Assembly (NCBI RefSeq): GCF_900010725.2
Contig: NZ_LR734861.1
Location: 50,270 to 84,944 of the forward strand
Origin: Planktothrix serta PCC 8927
Lineage (GTDB): Bacteria > Cyanobacteriota > Cyanobacteriia > Cyanobacteriales > Microcoleaceae
Length of the DNA: 34,675 nucleotides
Direction of reading: 5' to 3'
The position numbers and the translations under genes are program-made. A model generated the notes under the pieces. It saw only the letters and a list, made by a program, of their open reading frames with translations, had not been told where the DNA came from and searched no databases. Shown here piece by piece: positions 8,450 to 16,197 of the stretch. The first letter of the stretch is position 1. Every line of letters starts with the position of its first letter.

Positions 8450-8689
8450 AGTGCTATGCGTACAGGAATGGTTGATTGGGGAATGGTAATTGTCCCGTTT
8501 TTAAGTGCAATACAAAGGTACACCTGATTGAGTATTCCCAAGGCGGTAGCAAATTTAATATTTCACGGGGAATTTATTCCCCTGAGTCTATTTTCCTCTG
8601 CTGGTCTGAAGCACGCAAAGCATGAAAACCTTGTCTCCGTGAAAACGGGCAGGGGGACGCGCCAGTTTCCAATCTCCCATGAGGTTTTT

Positions 8690-8974
8690 ATGAAACAACC
8701 TTCACAGTTAACTCGGCTGATTTGGGATTTTTATCGGGAAAACCAACAGGAGTTAGACCAACTTCAACTCCTGAGAAACTGTAAAGTATTCCGGCGGTGG
8801 GGGGTGTTACATATTCAGTGTCTGACCCAGGAAATGGGTGAAGCCATCGCGGAGGTTTACAGTTTAATCCGAGAACCTGTATCTCAAATGCGGCTCGCGC
8901 CCAAAATTAAAATATCTGTTAAGAACATAACAGTTGCTGTATTTTGTGTTAAACCCAATCAAATTATGGCTTAA
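8690..8974 (+). CDS. Hypothetical protein, 94 residues
   Basis: The frame is open from a TTG at 8528, but the first 54 codons look non-coding and contain an inverted repeat (8567-8582). ATG 8690 has a GAGG ribosome binding site seven bases upstream and is preferred. The product is soluble with a short amphipathic N-terminal half (TRLIWDFYRENQQELDQLQ) and a beta-rich second half (VFRRWGVLHIQC, then a helix with EMGEAIAEVYSLI). I do not recognise a family. It follows omega RNA copy 3 in the position where iscB would sit, but it is not IscB. Confidence 0.5.
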   Translation: MKQPSQLTRLIWDFYRENQQELDQLQLLRNCKVFRRWGVLHIQCLTQEMGEAIAEVYSLIREPVSQMRLAPKIKISVKNITVAVFCVKPNQIMA

Positions 8975-9020
8975 ACAACTCAGGATGTTTTGGACATCTT
9001 TGCAGGAATTTAAGTCTCAA

Positions 9021-9059
9021 CAAGTTCCCTGCTATTTCCCCAGAAGTGCAGGGAACTTG
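9021..9059. terminator. Strong hairpin after the hypothetical gene
   Basis: The 12-base arms CAAGTTCCCTGC (9021-9032) and GCAGGGAACTTG (9048-9059) are perfectly complementary around a 15-base loop. They lie 47 bases after the stop at 8974. There is no T run, so it is either a factor-dependent end or a repeat. Confidence 0.55.
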
Positions 9060-9138
9060 CTGAAAAGGGGAAGGGAATTAACCCAAATTGTTAACGAGAA
9101 TACGAATTAGTGCCTGATCCTAACTTGAAACAAGAATT

Positions 9139-9276
9139 ATGGAACTATCGAAAACCCAACGGAAAAAGCAACAAGTGAAACAAGCTCTCAAAGAAACCCC
9201 AACGCCTAAATATGTTGATCACTATATTACCGTAGCCAATCTCAGCTACTATCTGCAATTGCAGCAGCAATATTAG
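9139..9276 (+). CDS. Very small hypothetical protein (45 residues) or gene remnant
   Basis: The frame starts at ATG 9139 and has a Lys/Gln-rich N-terminus (KTQRKKQQVKQALKE) followed by YVDHYITVANLSYYLQLQQQ. The same frame stays open for 30 more codons after the TAG at 9274-9276, which could mean a former longer gene interrupted by a nonsense change. No family is recognised; coding is uncertain. Confidence 0.3.
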   Translation: MELSKTQRKKQQVKQALKETPTPKYVDHYITVANLSYYLQLQQQY

Positions 9277-9375
9277 AGAATTGTCTTGAAATCTGGAGAA
9301 AGGGTGTTGAAGGAACTGACAAAGAACAAGATCACCTTTACAATTGGGGGTCTACAATCAATGATTTGACTCAGT

Positions 9376-10767
9376 ATGGTTAGCTTAACACCGAATCCTA
9401 GTTTTAGCGTTACAATTCGTCTGGAACTGCCCAATCGCGCCGGAATGTTGGCGAGTGTTGTCCAAGCGATCGCATCAGTGGGGGGGAATTTAGGCCAAAT
9501 TGACTTAATTGAACAAACCCTGCAAAAAACACTTCGAGAAATTAGCGTGGATGCTTCAAGTGGCGAACACGCGGAACAAATTGTCCAAGCGGTGAAAGAC
9601 TTACCCGACTTAAAAGTATTAGCGGTTTATGACCGAACTTTTAATCTGCATCGGGCCGGAAAAATTAGTATTCAGAGTAAAATTCCCCTCAAATCTCAAT
9701 CGGATTTAGCCATGGCCTATACTCCGGGTGTGGGTCGGATTTGTAAGGCGATCGCCGAAGATCCTCAACAGATTTATAGCTTGACGATTAAACAAAATAC
9801 TGTTGCTATTGTCACCGATGGTAGTGCGGTTTTAGGTCTAGGAAACTTGGGGCCAGGTGGAGCTTTACCCGTGATGGAAGGGAAGGCTATGTTGTTTAAA
9901 GAATTTGGGGATATTGATGCGTTTCCGATTTGTTTGGATACTCAAGATACAGACAAAATTATCGAAACTGTTAAATATATTGCCCCTGTTTTTGGGGGAA
10001 TTAATTTAGAAGATATTGCCGCACCTCGATGTTTTGAAATTGAAGCCAAACTGCGGGAAGCTTTGGATATTCCCATCTTTCATGATGATCAACATGGTAC
10101 GGCAATTGTCAGTTTAGCCGCGTTAATTAATTCCCTGAAATTAGTCAAGAAATCAATGGAAGAAATTCACCTGGTTTTAAACGGGGCGGGGGCTGCGGGA
10201 GTCGCAATGGCGCGTTTATTCAAAAAAGCCGGAGTTCGTTATATTACGATCTGTGATTCTAAAGGAATTGTTTCCCATAATCGCACGGATATTAATGATC
10301 AAAAACGAGAATTTGCTGTTGATTTATCAGGAACTTTAGCCGATGCGATGAAAGATGCGGATGTATTTATGGGAGTTAGTGCCCCTGGTGTGGTGACACC
10401 GGAAATGGTACGTTCGATGGCAAAAGATCCGATTGTTTTTGCGATGGCGAATCCTATTCCTGAAATTCAACCGGAATTAATTGTTGATGATGTGGCGGTG
10501 ATGGCAACCGGACGCAGTGATTATCCGAATCAAATTAATAACGTTTTAGCGTTTCCGGGTATTTTCCGAGGGGCGTTAGATTGTGGGGCAAAAAGTTTAA
10601 CGATTTCCATGTATTTAGAAGCAGCAACAGCCATCGCTTCTTTAGTGTCTCCAAGTGATTTAGATCCCGAACATATTGTTCCTTCAGTGTTTGATAAACG
10701 GGTTGCCACTGCTGTTGCCAGTGCCGTTGCCCATACCGCCCGTCAAGAAGGGTTAGCTCGTCATTAA
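9376..10767 (+). CDS. Malic enzyme with N-terminal ACT domain
   Basis: This is an oxidative decarboxylase turning malate into pyruvate and CO2 with NAD(P)+ in the cytoplasm. Residues 10-85 form an ACT domain (RLELPNRAGMLASVVQAI...), which normally binds an amino acid or other small effector, so allosteric control is likely. The catalytic part follows: Tyr115 in AYTPGVG, Lys170 in MEGKAMLFKEF, metal ligands around Glu212/Asp213 (LEDIAAPRCFEIE) and Asp237/Asp238 (FHDDQHGTAIV), and the Rossmann motif NGAGAAG at 269-275. The 463-residue length fits the short bacterial form. The coenzyme cannot be settled by eye. Confidence 0.93.
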   Translation: MVSLTPNPSFSVTIRLELPNRAGMLASVVQAIASVGGNLGQIDLIEQTLQKTLREISVDASSGEHAEQIVQAVKDLPDLKVLAVYDRTFNLHRAGKISIQSKIPLKSQSDLAMAYTPGVGRICKAIAEDPQQIYSLTIKQNTVAIVTDGSAVLGLGNLGPGGALPVMEGKAMLFKEFGDIDAFPICLDTQDTDKIIETVKYIAPVFGGINLEDIAAPRCFEIEAKLREALDIPIFHDDQHGTAIVSLAALINSLKLVKKSMEEIHLVLNGAGAAGVAMARLFKKAGVRYITICDSKGIVSHNRTDINDQKREFAVDLSGTLADAMKDADVFMGVSAPGVVTPEMVRSMAKDPIVFAMANPIPEIQPELIVDDVAVMATGRSDYPNQINNVLAFPGIFRGALDCGAKSLTISMYLEAATAIASLVSPSDLDPEHIVPSVFDKRVATAVASAVAHTARQEGLARH

Positions 10768-10783
10768 TCCTTTGTTATAACAC

Positions 10784-10842
10784 TCGTAGTGAGGCGTTTA
10801 CGCCTCTATTTACTATTTAGAGGCGTGAACGCCTCACTACGA
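10784..10842. repeat. Long palindromic repeat / terminator between convergent genes
   Basis: The 25-base arms 10784-10808 and 10818-10842 pair fully with one wobble around a 9-base loop. Each arm is itself near-palindromic (GAGGCGTTTACGCCTC). It lies 17 bases after the malic enzyme stop and faces the convergent signalling operon. It is either a dispersed cyanobacterial palindrome used as a transcription barrier or a small mobile repeat. TTCCCTG tandem units follow at about 10908-10932. Confidence 0.75.
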
Positions 10843-10937
10843 TTATATAGCAGTCGCGCCTGGGGTGTTAGGACATAGACTGATGCTAAAACGTAAACCG
10901 TACACCCCTGTTCCCTGTTCCCTGTTCCCTGCTATAC

Positions 10938-12005
10938 CTAAATAGTGACTGTAAAAATAGAACCTTGAGGATAGTTATTATCTACAGAAATTGTGCCTCC
11001 GTGTGCTTCAATGGCTATTTTACAAAAAGCTAAACCTAATCCCGTTTGAGCAATTCCTTTGTGAAAGGTGCCCACATCATATTTTTCAAAAATGCGTTGT
11101 TGAAGTTCTTCGCTGATGCCAGAGCCCGAATCTATCACCTGAATTTTAACTGCTTTTTCTGGGGGATAACTAATTCTTAAAATAATTTGACCTCCGGGTG
11201 GGGAAAATTTAATGGCGTTGGATAATAAATTCTCCATAACTCGTCGTAAAATCACCGAATCGACTTCAATCTGTTTCCCAGGTTCTGGTAATTCACACAC
11301 CAATTTCATCTGACTATGGACTGCCACAGGTTCAAAATCCGTTGCAATTGCTTGACCCATTTCATACATATCTACAGGATCATAATTTAGAACTAATTGA
11401 TCGGCTTGAACTTTAGCAATAATTAATAAACTATCGACTAACGATACCATGCGTTGGCTAAGTCTAAAAATATCTTCAATTTTTTGGCGTTGTTTGGGTT
11501 GTAACTCTGAACGCCTAAGAAGTTCACAACTAAATAAAATTCCTGCTAAAGGATTATTCAAATCATGAATAATCATATTGGATAAATCATCTCTGACTTG
11601 AAGTAAGGCTTGTAATTCATCATATTGCTGTTTAATTCTTAACATAGATCGAACCCTAGCTCGGAGTTCTATCCCATTCACGGGTTTACTAATAAAATCA
11701 TCCGCACCTGCATCTAAACAAAGGGCTAAATCTTCTTTTGCGGTTAGAGCCGTAACCATAATAATTGGAATATGACACCACAAAGAATTAGCTTTAATCT
11801 GATGACAAAGTTGAATGCCATCTAACTCTGGCATCATCACATCCAATAAAATTATGTCCGGGAAATGAAGCGATAAACGTTCTAATGCTTCAGCACCACT
11901 ACCAGCAAAACTCAGATGATAGCCTTCTCTAAATAAGAGAATTTCGATGACATCAAAGTTATCGGGTTCATCATCAATCACAAGTACAGAGGGGGATGAA
12001 GCCAT
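10938..12005 (-). CDS. Receiver-histidine kinase (REC-HisKA-HATPase)
   Basis: This is a soluble 355-residue protein with the receiver first: acidic pocket IDDEPD, phospho-acceptor Asp55 (LLDVMMPELDG), and Lys107 in ISKPVN. A HisKA domain follows with His147 (MIIHDLNNPLAG), then a full ATPase domain with ENLLSNAIKFSP (N box), DSGSGI (G1) and GLGLAF (G2). The layout suggests a kinase whose activity is set by phosphorylation of its own receiver, placing it downstream of another kinase. It is the last gene of the phytochrome operon. A GGAG site lies inside the end of the upstream gene and only two bases separate the stop and start, so translation is probably coupled. Confidence 0.93.
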   Translation of the reverse strand: MASSPSVLVIDDEPDNFDVIEILLFREGYHLSFAGSGAEALERLSLHFPDIILLDVMMPELDGIQLCHQIKANSLWCHIPIIMVTALTAKEDLALCLDAGADDFISKPVNGIELRARVRSMLRIKQQYDELQALLQVRDDLSNMIIHDLNNPLAGILFSCELLRRSELQPKQRQKIEDIFRLSQRMVSLVDSLLIIAKVQADQLVLNYDPVDMYEMGQAIATDFEPVAVHSQMKLVCELPEPGKQIEVDSVILRRVMENLLSNAIKFSPPGGQIILRISYPPEKAVKIQVIDSGSGISEELQQRIFEKYDVGTFHKGIAQTGLGLAFCKIAIEAHGGTISVDNNYPQGSIFTVTI

Positions 12006-12007
12006 TG

Positions 12008-15000
12008 TTAACTCCTTTTAATTGACAATAAATTCTGTATCGTTTCTAATAATTTTACAAGACGAATTGGTTTTGTTAAATACGCATTTGCCCCAACAGC
12101 TAAACATCGTTCTTCATCTCCAGGCATAGCCAAAGCTGTTAATGCAATAATCGGAATTGTGGCAATTTCTGAATTAGCGCGAATTTGACAAATAGCAGTC
12201 AATCCATCCATTTCGGGCATAGAAATATCCATTAAAATTAATTCAGGTCGTTGCTGTTGTGTAATTTCAATCGCTTCTAAACCATTTTTAGCGACCAAAA
12301 CACGATAACCTTTACAATCCAAATATTCAGAAACCATGATAATATTTGACTCATTATCTTCAGCTAATAACACTAAGGGAGAATTTGCTAACGAGATAGT
12401 GGGTGGCGGATGGATATCCCTTAAACCCAGAGTTCTCAAGGGTGAACCCGCTACAATAGCCAAGTCTTCCCCAGGAAGTTGCGAAGTTCTATAGGGGATT
12501 TTTACAGTAAAACAACTGCCTTGATCCAGGTTGCTGCTAACACTAACACAACCTTGATGTAACTCAGTAATGCGTCGCACCATTGCTAACCCTAATCCGG
12601 TTCCCGAATGGGTTCGACTTAAACGATTATCTAACTGTACAAAAGACTGAAATAGTTTATCTTGATCCGAGGGTGCAATCCCAATTCCTCTATCTTCGAC
12701 TTCAAAAACTAACATTTCTGAAACATCAAGATTCGGGCAGGCTTCTGGGGTCTTTGGGTTGCTTTCAATTCTAACACGCAAGGTAATTTTTTCCCCTTCT
12801 GGGGTAAATTTAACAGCATTGCTTAACAAATTAATTAAAACCTGTCGAATTTGTCGTTGATCGAGGAAAACAATACAATCCTTCGGTAACAATTCCGTGA
12901 TTAATTGCATCCTTTTTTTATGAGCTTGGGGACGAATAAACGCTAGGCTATAGTCACATAATTGGTAAAGAGAAACGGCAGACATTTCCAATTTAACTTG
13001 ACCGGATTCAATTTTAGCTAAGTCTAAAATATCATTAATTAGTTCTAAAAGGTGTTGACCACTGCGTTGAACGATTGTCAGAGATCTGCGTTGTTTTTCG
13101 GTTAGGGAACCATAAACTTCTTCTAATAACCCTTCTGACATTCCTAGAATTGCATTTAAGGGCGTTCTTAATTCATGGCTCATATTCGCTAAAAATTCAT
13201 CTTTGAGGCGCGTCGCTTGAGCTAAGGCTTGGTTGGTTAACTTTAATTGCTCATTGGTGGTTTGGAGTTGTAATTCAGTTTCCTGTCGTTCTTTTAATTC
13301 AATTTTAAGTTTTTGATAAAGTTCCGATTGTTGAATGGCGATCGCTAATTGACTAGCTAACTGTTGTAATAAATTAATTTCCCAAGGTTGCCACTGTCGA
13401 GGTTGAAAACACTGATGTGCCACTAATAGCCCCCAAAGTCGATCATTTTGCACAATCGGAACCACTAATTTTGCTTGAATTTGATAGGTTTCCATAAATT
13501 CTTGTAAGCAAATCGGTTCCGTTTTCAGGCTACGATCTGCCAAGTTATAAATTTTTCCTTGTCGATATTGTTGATAACAAGATACAGGAAAGGTTTCCAT
13601 ATCGAAAACATGATCAAATAAACAGATGCAACCCGGTGAGCAGGTTTCAGCAATTACTTTTCCGCGATTATCCTCCATAATTTGATAAATTAACATCCGA
13701 TCAGATTGCAAAATTTTATAGGTTTCGTTTGCTGCTTTATTCAGAATGTCCTGCAAGTTTAAAGATTCTCGTAAACGCTGGGTGACAGTATTTAATAATT
13801 GTTCCCGTTCTATTTGTTGTTGGAGGGCATTTTCGATCAATTGACGTTCTGTGATATCGGAAACGATTCCTAATCGTCCTTTAACCTGACCCTCAGCATC
13901 GGTCAATAGAAACTTAACCCCTTGAAAATACCGTTCTTCTCCTGTCGTTGTTATCATTGATAATTCAAAATTCTGCCGAGTTTCCTCTGGAATCTGGGCG
14001 GTAAACAACGGGCTCATTTGTTGAGACGAATTTTGCTGAATGGGAGCGGGAATTTCGTCTAATTTTTTATGAATAATATCTGAAATCTTTTTGCTATAGA
14101 AACGAGCCATTGTTTCGTTGACTAACAACACTTTCCCCTGTAAATTAGTCACAAAAATCCAACTAGGATTGGCATCAATAATCCTATATAAAAATGATTT
14201 CTGTTCTAATAATTCCTGTTCGGCTTCTTTGCGATCGCTAATTTCTTGTTGTAAACGTTCATTTGTATATTGTAAAGCCAGTGTTCGACCTTGCACCCGG
14301 TCTTCAAGTTGTTGATTCAAGCTTCGCAATTCAGCTTCAATCTGTTCTCGTTCAGTAATATCTAATCCCGTGGCAATAATATATTCAATTTCGCCGTGTT
14401 GATCAGATAAAATCGTATTAGACCAACTGATCAAGCGACGATTTCCCCGTTTTGTGACCCAGTAATTATCATGACGATCAGAACATTCTCCCTTGCATAA
14501 GTTTTGAAATACAACTCTAATCTGTTGTTGTTCTTCTGGGAGAATTAAAAAATCCCAAAAATATTTTCCCTCTAATTCCTGAGTAGAATACTCCGTTAAT
14601 TGCTCACAGGCTTGATTAAATCGGACAATTCTCCCTTGACGATCCAAAACAATGATTAAAGCGGCAACTGATCCTAAAACTGCCGATATAAAGTTCCGTT
14701 CTTGTGTTAAAGCTTGTTCTATTTTCTGTCGTTTTTGTAATTCTTTTTGCGCTTGATCATATAATTCCCCATGACGAATAGCGATCGCTAATTGTACCCC
14801 AATTCCCCGAAGAACATTAAATTCTCCCTCTGTCCATTTCCGAAAATTAGCACATTGATGCACAATTAATAGTCCCCAAAGATGAACCTTGGAAGTAGAA
14901 ATTGGTTCGTTATCATCATTGAGTAAAATGGGTGTAATCAAACTCGATTTGATTTGCCATTCTTCTAATAATTCAATATGACAATTCGCTAATTCCGCCT

Positions 15001-15703
15001 GGTAAATATTAGCAATTCCCCGTTGTTTTCGATGGCGATATTGCTGCTTTTGTTCTTCGGGAAAACAATGGCTACCTAAATATAAACCTAAACAGGATGA
15101 CCAAGACGGTAATACAGACTCGGCAATAATCCGACCTCCTCCTAGGGGTAAAAACTGATAAACCACCACTCGGTCTGCCTTTAAACATCGGCTAACTTCT
15201 GCCACTGCGGTGGTTAAAATATCATCTAGGTTCAAAAATTGCAAAATCCGCAACGCCACATTCGCAACTAATTGTTGTTGTTCTTGTTGCTGTTGAATTT
15301 GTCTAACTAAAAATATTTGTTCTAATACCAAATGGACTCTGTGGCAGAGATCATCGCAGGTAATCTGATCCTTAATAATATAATCTTTTACCCCATTTTT
15401 GAGGGCTTGAACCGCTACATTTTCATTTCCTTGTCCTGTAATCATCAGGATCGGTAGAGTCGGAATTGGAATAAACTGTTGTAGCTGTTCTAAAAACTCT
15501 AACCCATCCATATCTGATAGTAAATAATCTAGTAACATCAGGTCAGGAGGGGATTTGCGGCAGTATTCTAAGGCAATTTCAGCAGAATTAGCATCAATAA
15601 TTGTATAGGAATAATGGGGATCAGATTGTAAGTAACGACGATAAGCAACTCGATCTTCTGTCGAATCGTCAAGGAGCAAAATAGTAACATGAGGATGTGG
15701 CAT
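12008..15703 (-). CDS. Hybrid histidine kinase with cyanobacteriochrome-like GAF (REC-GAF-PAS-PAS-GAF-HisKA-HATPase-REC)
   Basis: The 1231 residues are soluble. The domains are an N-terminal receiver (Asp59), GAF1 (about 145-315), PAS (335-455), PAS (505-620), GAF2 (635-800), HisKA with His843 (ANMSHELRTPLN), HATPase (945-1070: LINLLSNAVKFTP, DRGIGI, GTGLGLA) and a C-terminal receiver (Asp1159, LILMDISMPEMDG). GAF1 has the canonical cyanobacteriochrome Cys-His (Cys241-His242, NCHIELLEEW) and a second Cys in SHCF (Cys213). The two cysteines are 28 residues apart, as in DXCF-type photoreceptors, but the motif Asp is Ser211. GAF2 keeps a Cys at the canonical place with Leu instead of His (Cys732-Leu733). 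A blue/green-type light sensor is likely but not proven. It is third in the operon. Confidence 0.9.
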   Translation of the reverse strand: MPHPHVTILLLDDSTEDRVAYRRYLQSDPHYSYTIIDANSAEIALEYCRKSPPDLMLLDYLLSDMDGLEFLEQLQQFIPIPTLPILMITGQGNENVAVQALKNGVKDYIIKDQITCDDLCHRVHLVLEQIFLVRQIQQQQEQQQLVANVALRILQFLNLDDILTTAVAEVSRCLKADRVVVYQFLPLGGGRIIAESVLPSWSSCLGLYLGSHCFPEEQKQQYRHRKQRGIANIYQAELANCHIELLEEWQIKSSLITPILLNDDNEPISTSKVHLWGLLIVHQCANFRKWTEGEFNVLRGIGVQLAIAIRHGELYDQAQKELQKRQKIEQALTQERNFISAVLGSVAALIIVLDRQGRIVRFNQACEQLTEYSTQELEGKYFWDFLILPEEQQQIRVVFQNLCKGECSDRHDNYWVTKRGNRRLISWSNTILSDQHGEIEYIIATGLDITEREQIEAELRSLNQQLEDRVQGRTLALQYTNERLQQEISDRKEAEQELLEQKSFLYRIIDANPSWIFVTNLQGKVLLVNETMARFYSKKISDIIHKKLDEIPAPIQQNSSQQMSPLFTAQIPEETRQNFELSMITTTGEERYFQGVKFLLTDAEGQVKGRLGIVSDITERQLIENALQQQIEREQLLNTVTQRLRESLNLQDILNKAANETYKILQSDRMLIYQIMEDNRGKVIAETCSPGCICLFDHVFDMETFPVSCYQQYRQGKIYNLADRSLKTEPICLQEFMETYQIQAKLVVPIVQNDRLWGLLVAHQCFQPRQWQPWEINLLQQLASQLAIAIQQSELYQKLKIELKERQETELQLQTTNEQLKLTNQALAQATRLKDEFLANMSHELRTPLNAILGMSEGLLEEVYGSLTEKQRRSLTIVQRSGQHLLELINDILDLAKIESGQVKLEMSAVSLYQLCDYSLAFIRPQAHKKRMQLITELLPKDCIVFLDQRQIRQVLINLLSNAVKFTPEGEKITLRVRIESNPKTPEACPNLDVSEMLVFEVEDRGIGIAPSDQDKLFQSFVQLDNRLSRTHSGTGLGLAMVRRITELHQGCVSVSSNLDQGSCFTVKIPYRTSQLPGEDLAIVAGSPLRTLGLRDIHPPPTISLANSPLVLLAEDNESNIIMVSEYLDCKGYRVLVAKNGLEAIEITQQQRPELILMDISMPEMDGLTAICQIRANSEIATIPIIALTALAMPGDEERCLAVGANAYLTKPIRLVKLLETIQNLLSIKRS

Positions 15704-15725
15704 AGTAACAGCTTACAGAAAAGTT

Positions 15726-16160
15726 TCAGAGCAGCAGAGAAACTTCTAGCCAATAATGAATAAAATGCTGGATAGTCTGTTTAAAGGCATCTATTCCTAC
15801 CGGTTTTAACAGATAGCTGTTAGCTCCATAGAGATAGGAGGTTTGTACATCTTTAGGGTTAGAAGAAGATGTTAGCACAATAATCGGGATACTTCTTAGA
15901 ATTGTATCTTGTTTGACTTGTTGAATCACCTCCCGACCATCGGTTCCAGGTAAGTTAAGATCCAGAAGAATTAAATCAGGAGTGGGTGTAAATTCTGTGT
16001 TAGCATAAACACCCTGATGATAGAGATAGGCTAACGCATCATCTCCATCAATGGCTCGATAAATCGGATGAGCGTAGCGTAACTGTCGCATCACCCGTGT
16101 TAACGCCGTAAAATCTTCATCACTATCTTCAACGACTAATATAGTTCTTGGTTCACCCAT
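15726..16160 (-). CDS. rcpB: Single-domain response regulator, Rcp1/RcpB-like
   Basis: The 144-residue stand-alone receiver has its acidic pair in VVEDSDED, phospho-acceptor Asp67 in LILLDLNLPGTDG, Thr/Ser in VLTSSSNPKDV and Lys in LLKPVGIDAF. The LNLPGxDG motif and the longer beta3 loop are typical of the receivers that pair with cyanobacterial phytochromes. Its position 37 bases after the phytochrome gene gives the direct partner; it should accept phosphate from His539 of that kinase. There is no output domain, so it probably relays to the kinases further along the operon. A weak AAGGA ribosome binding site precedes the start. Confidence 0.88.
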   Translation of the reverse strand: MGEPRTILVVEDSDEDFTALTRVMRQLRYAHPIYRAIDGDDALAYLYHQGVYANTEFTPTPDLILLDLNLPGTDGREVIQQVKQDTILRSIPIIVLTSSSNPKDVQTSYLYGANSYLLKPVGIDAFKQTIQHFIHYWLEVSLLL

Positions 16161-16197
16161 TCAATGTCCTTGGTCTTTTCATCTTTTTCAATCCTAA

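Noticed and set aside
8450-8689. Residual iscB after omega RNA copy 3
   Set aside because: Translation of all plus frames here gives no PLMP, DPGSKTTG-like or RRXRR sequence; the 23-codon frame at 8456-8527 shows no resemblance.
12583-12774. Plus-strand reading frame inside the hybrid kinase gene
   Set aside because: It is an antisense shadow of a well-supported kinase ATPase domain, with no ribosome binding site or family match.
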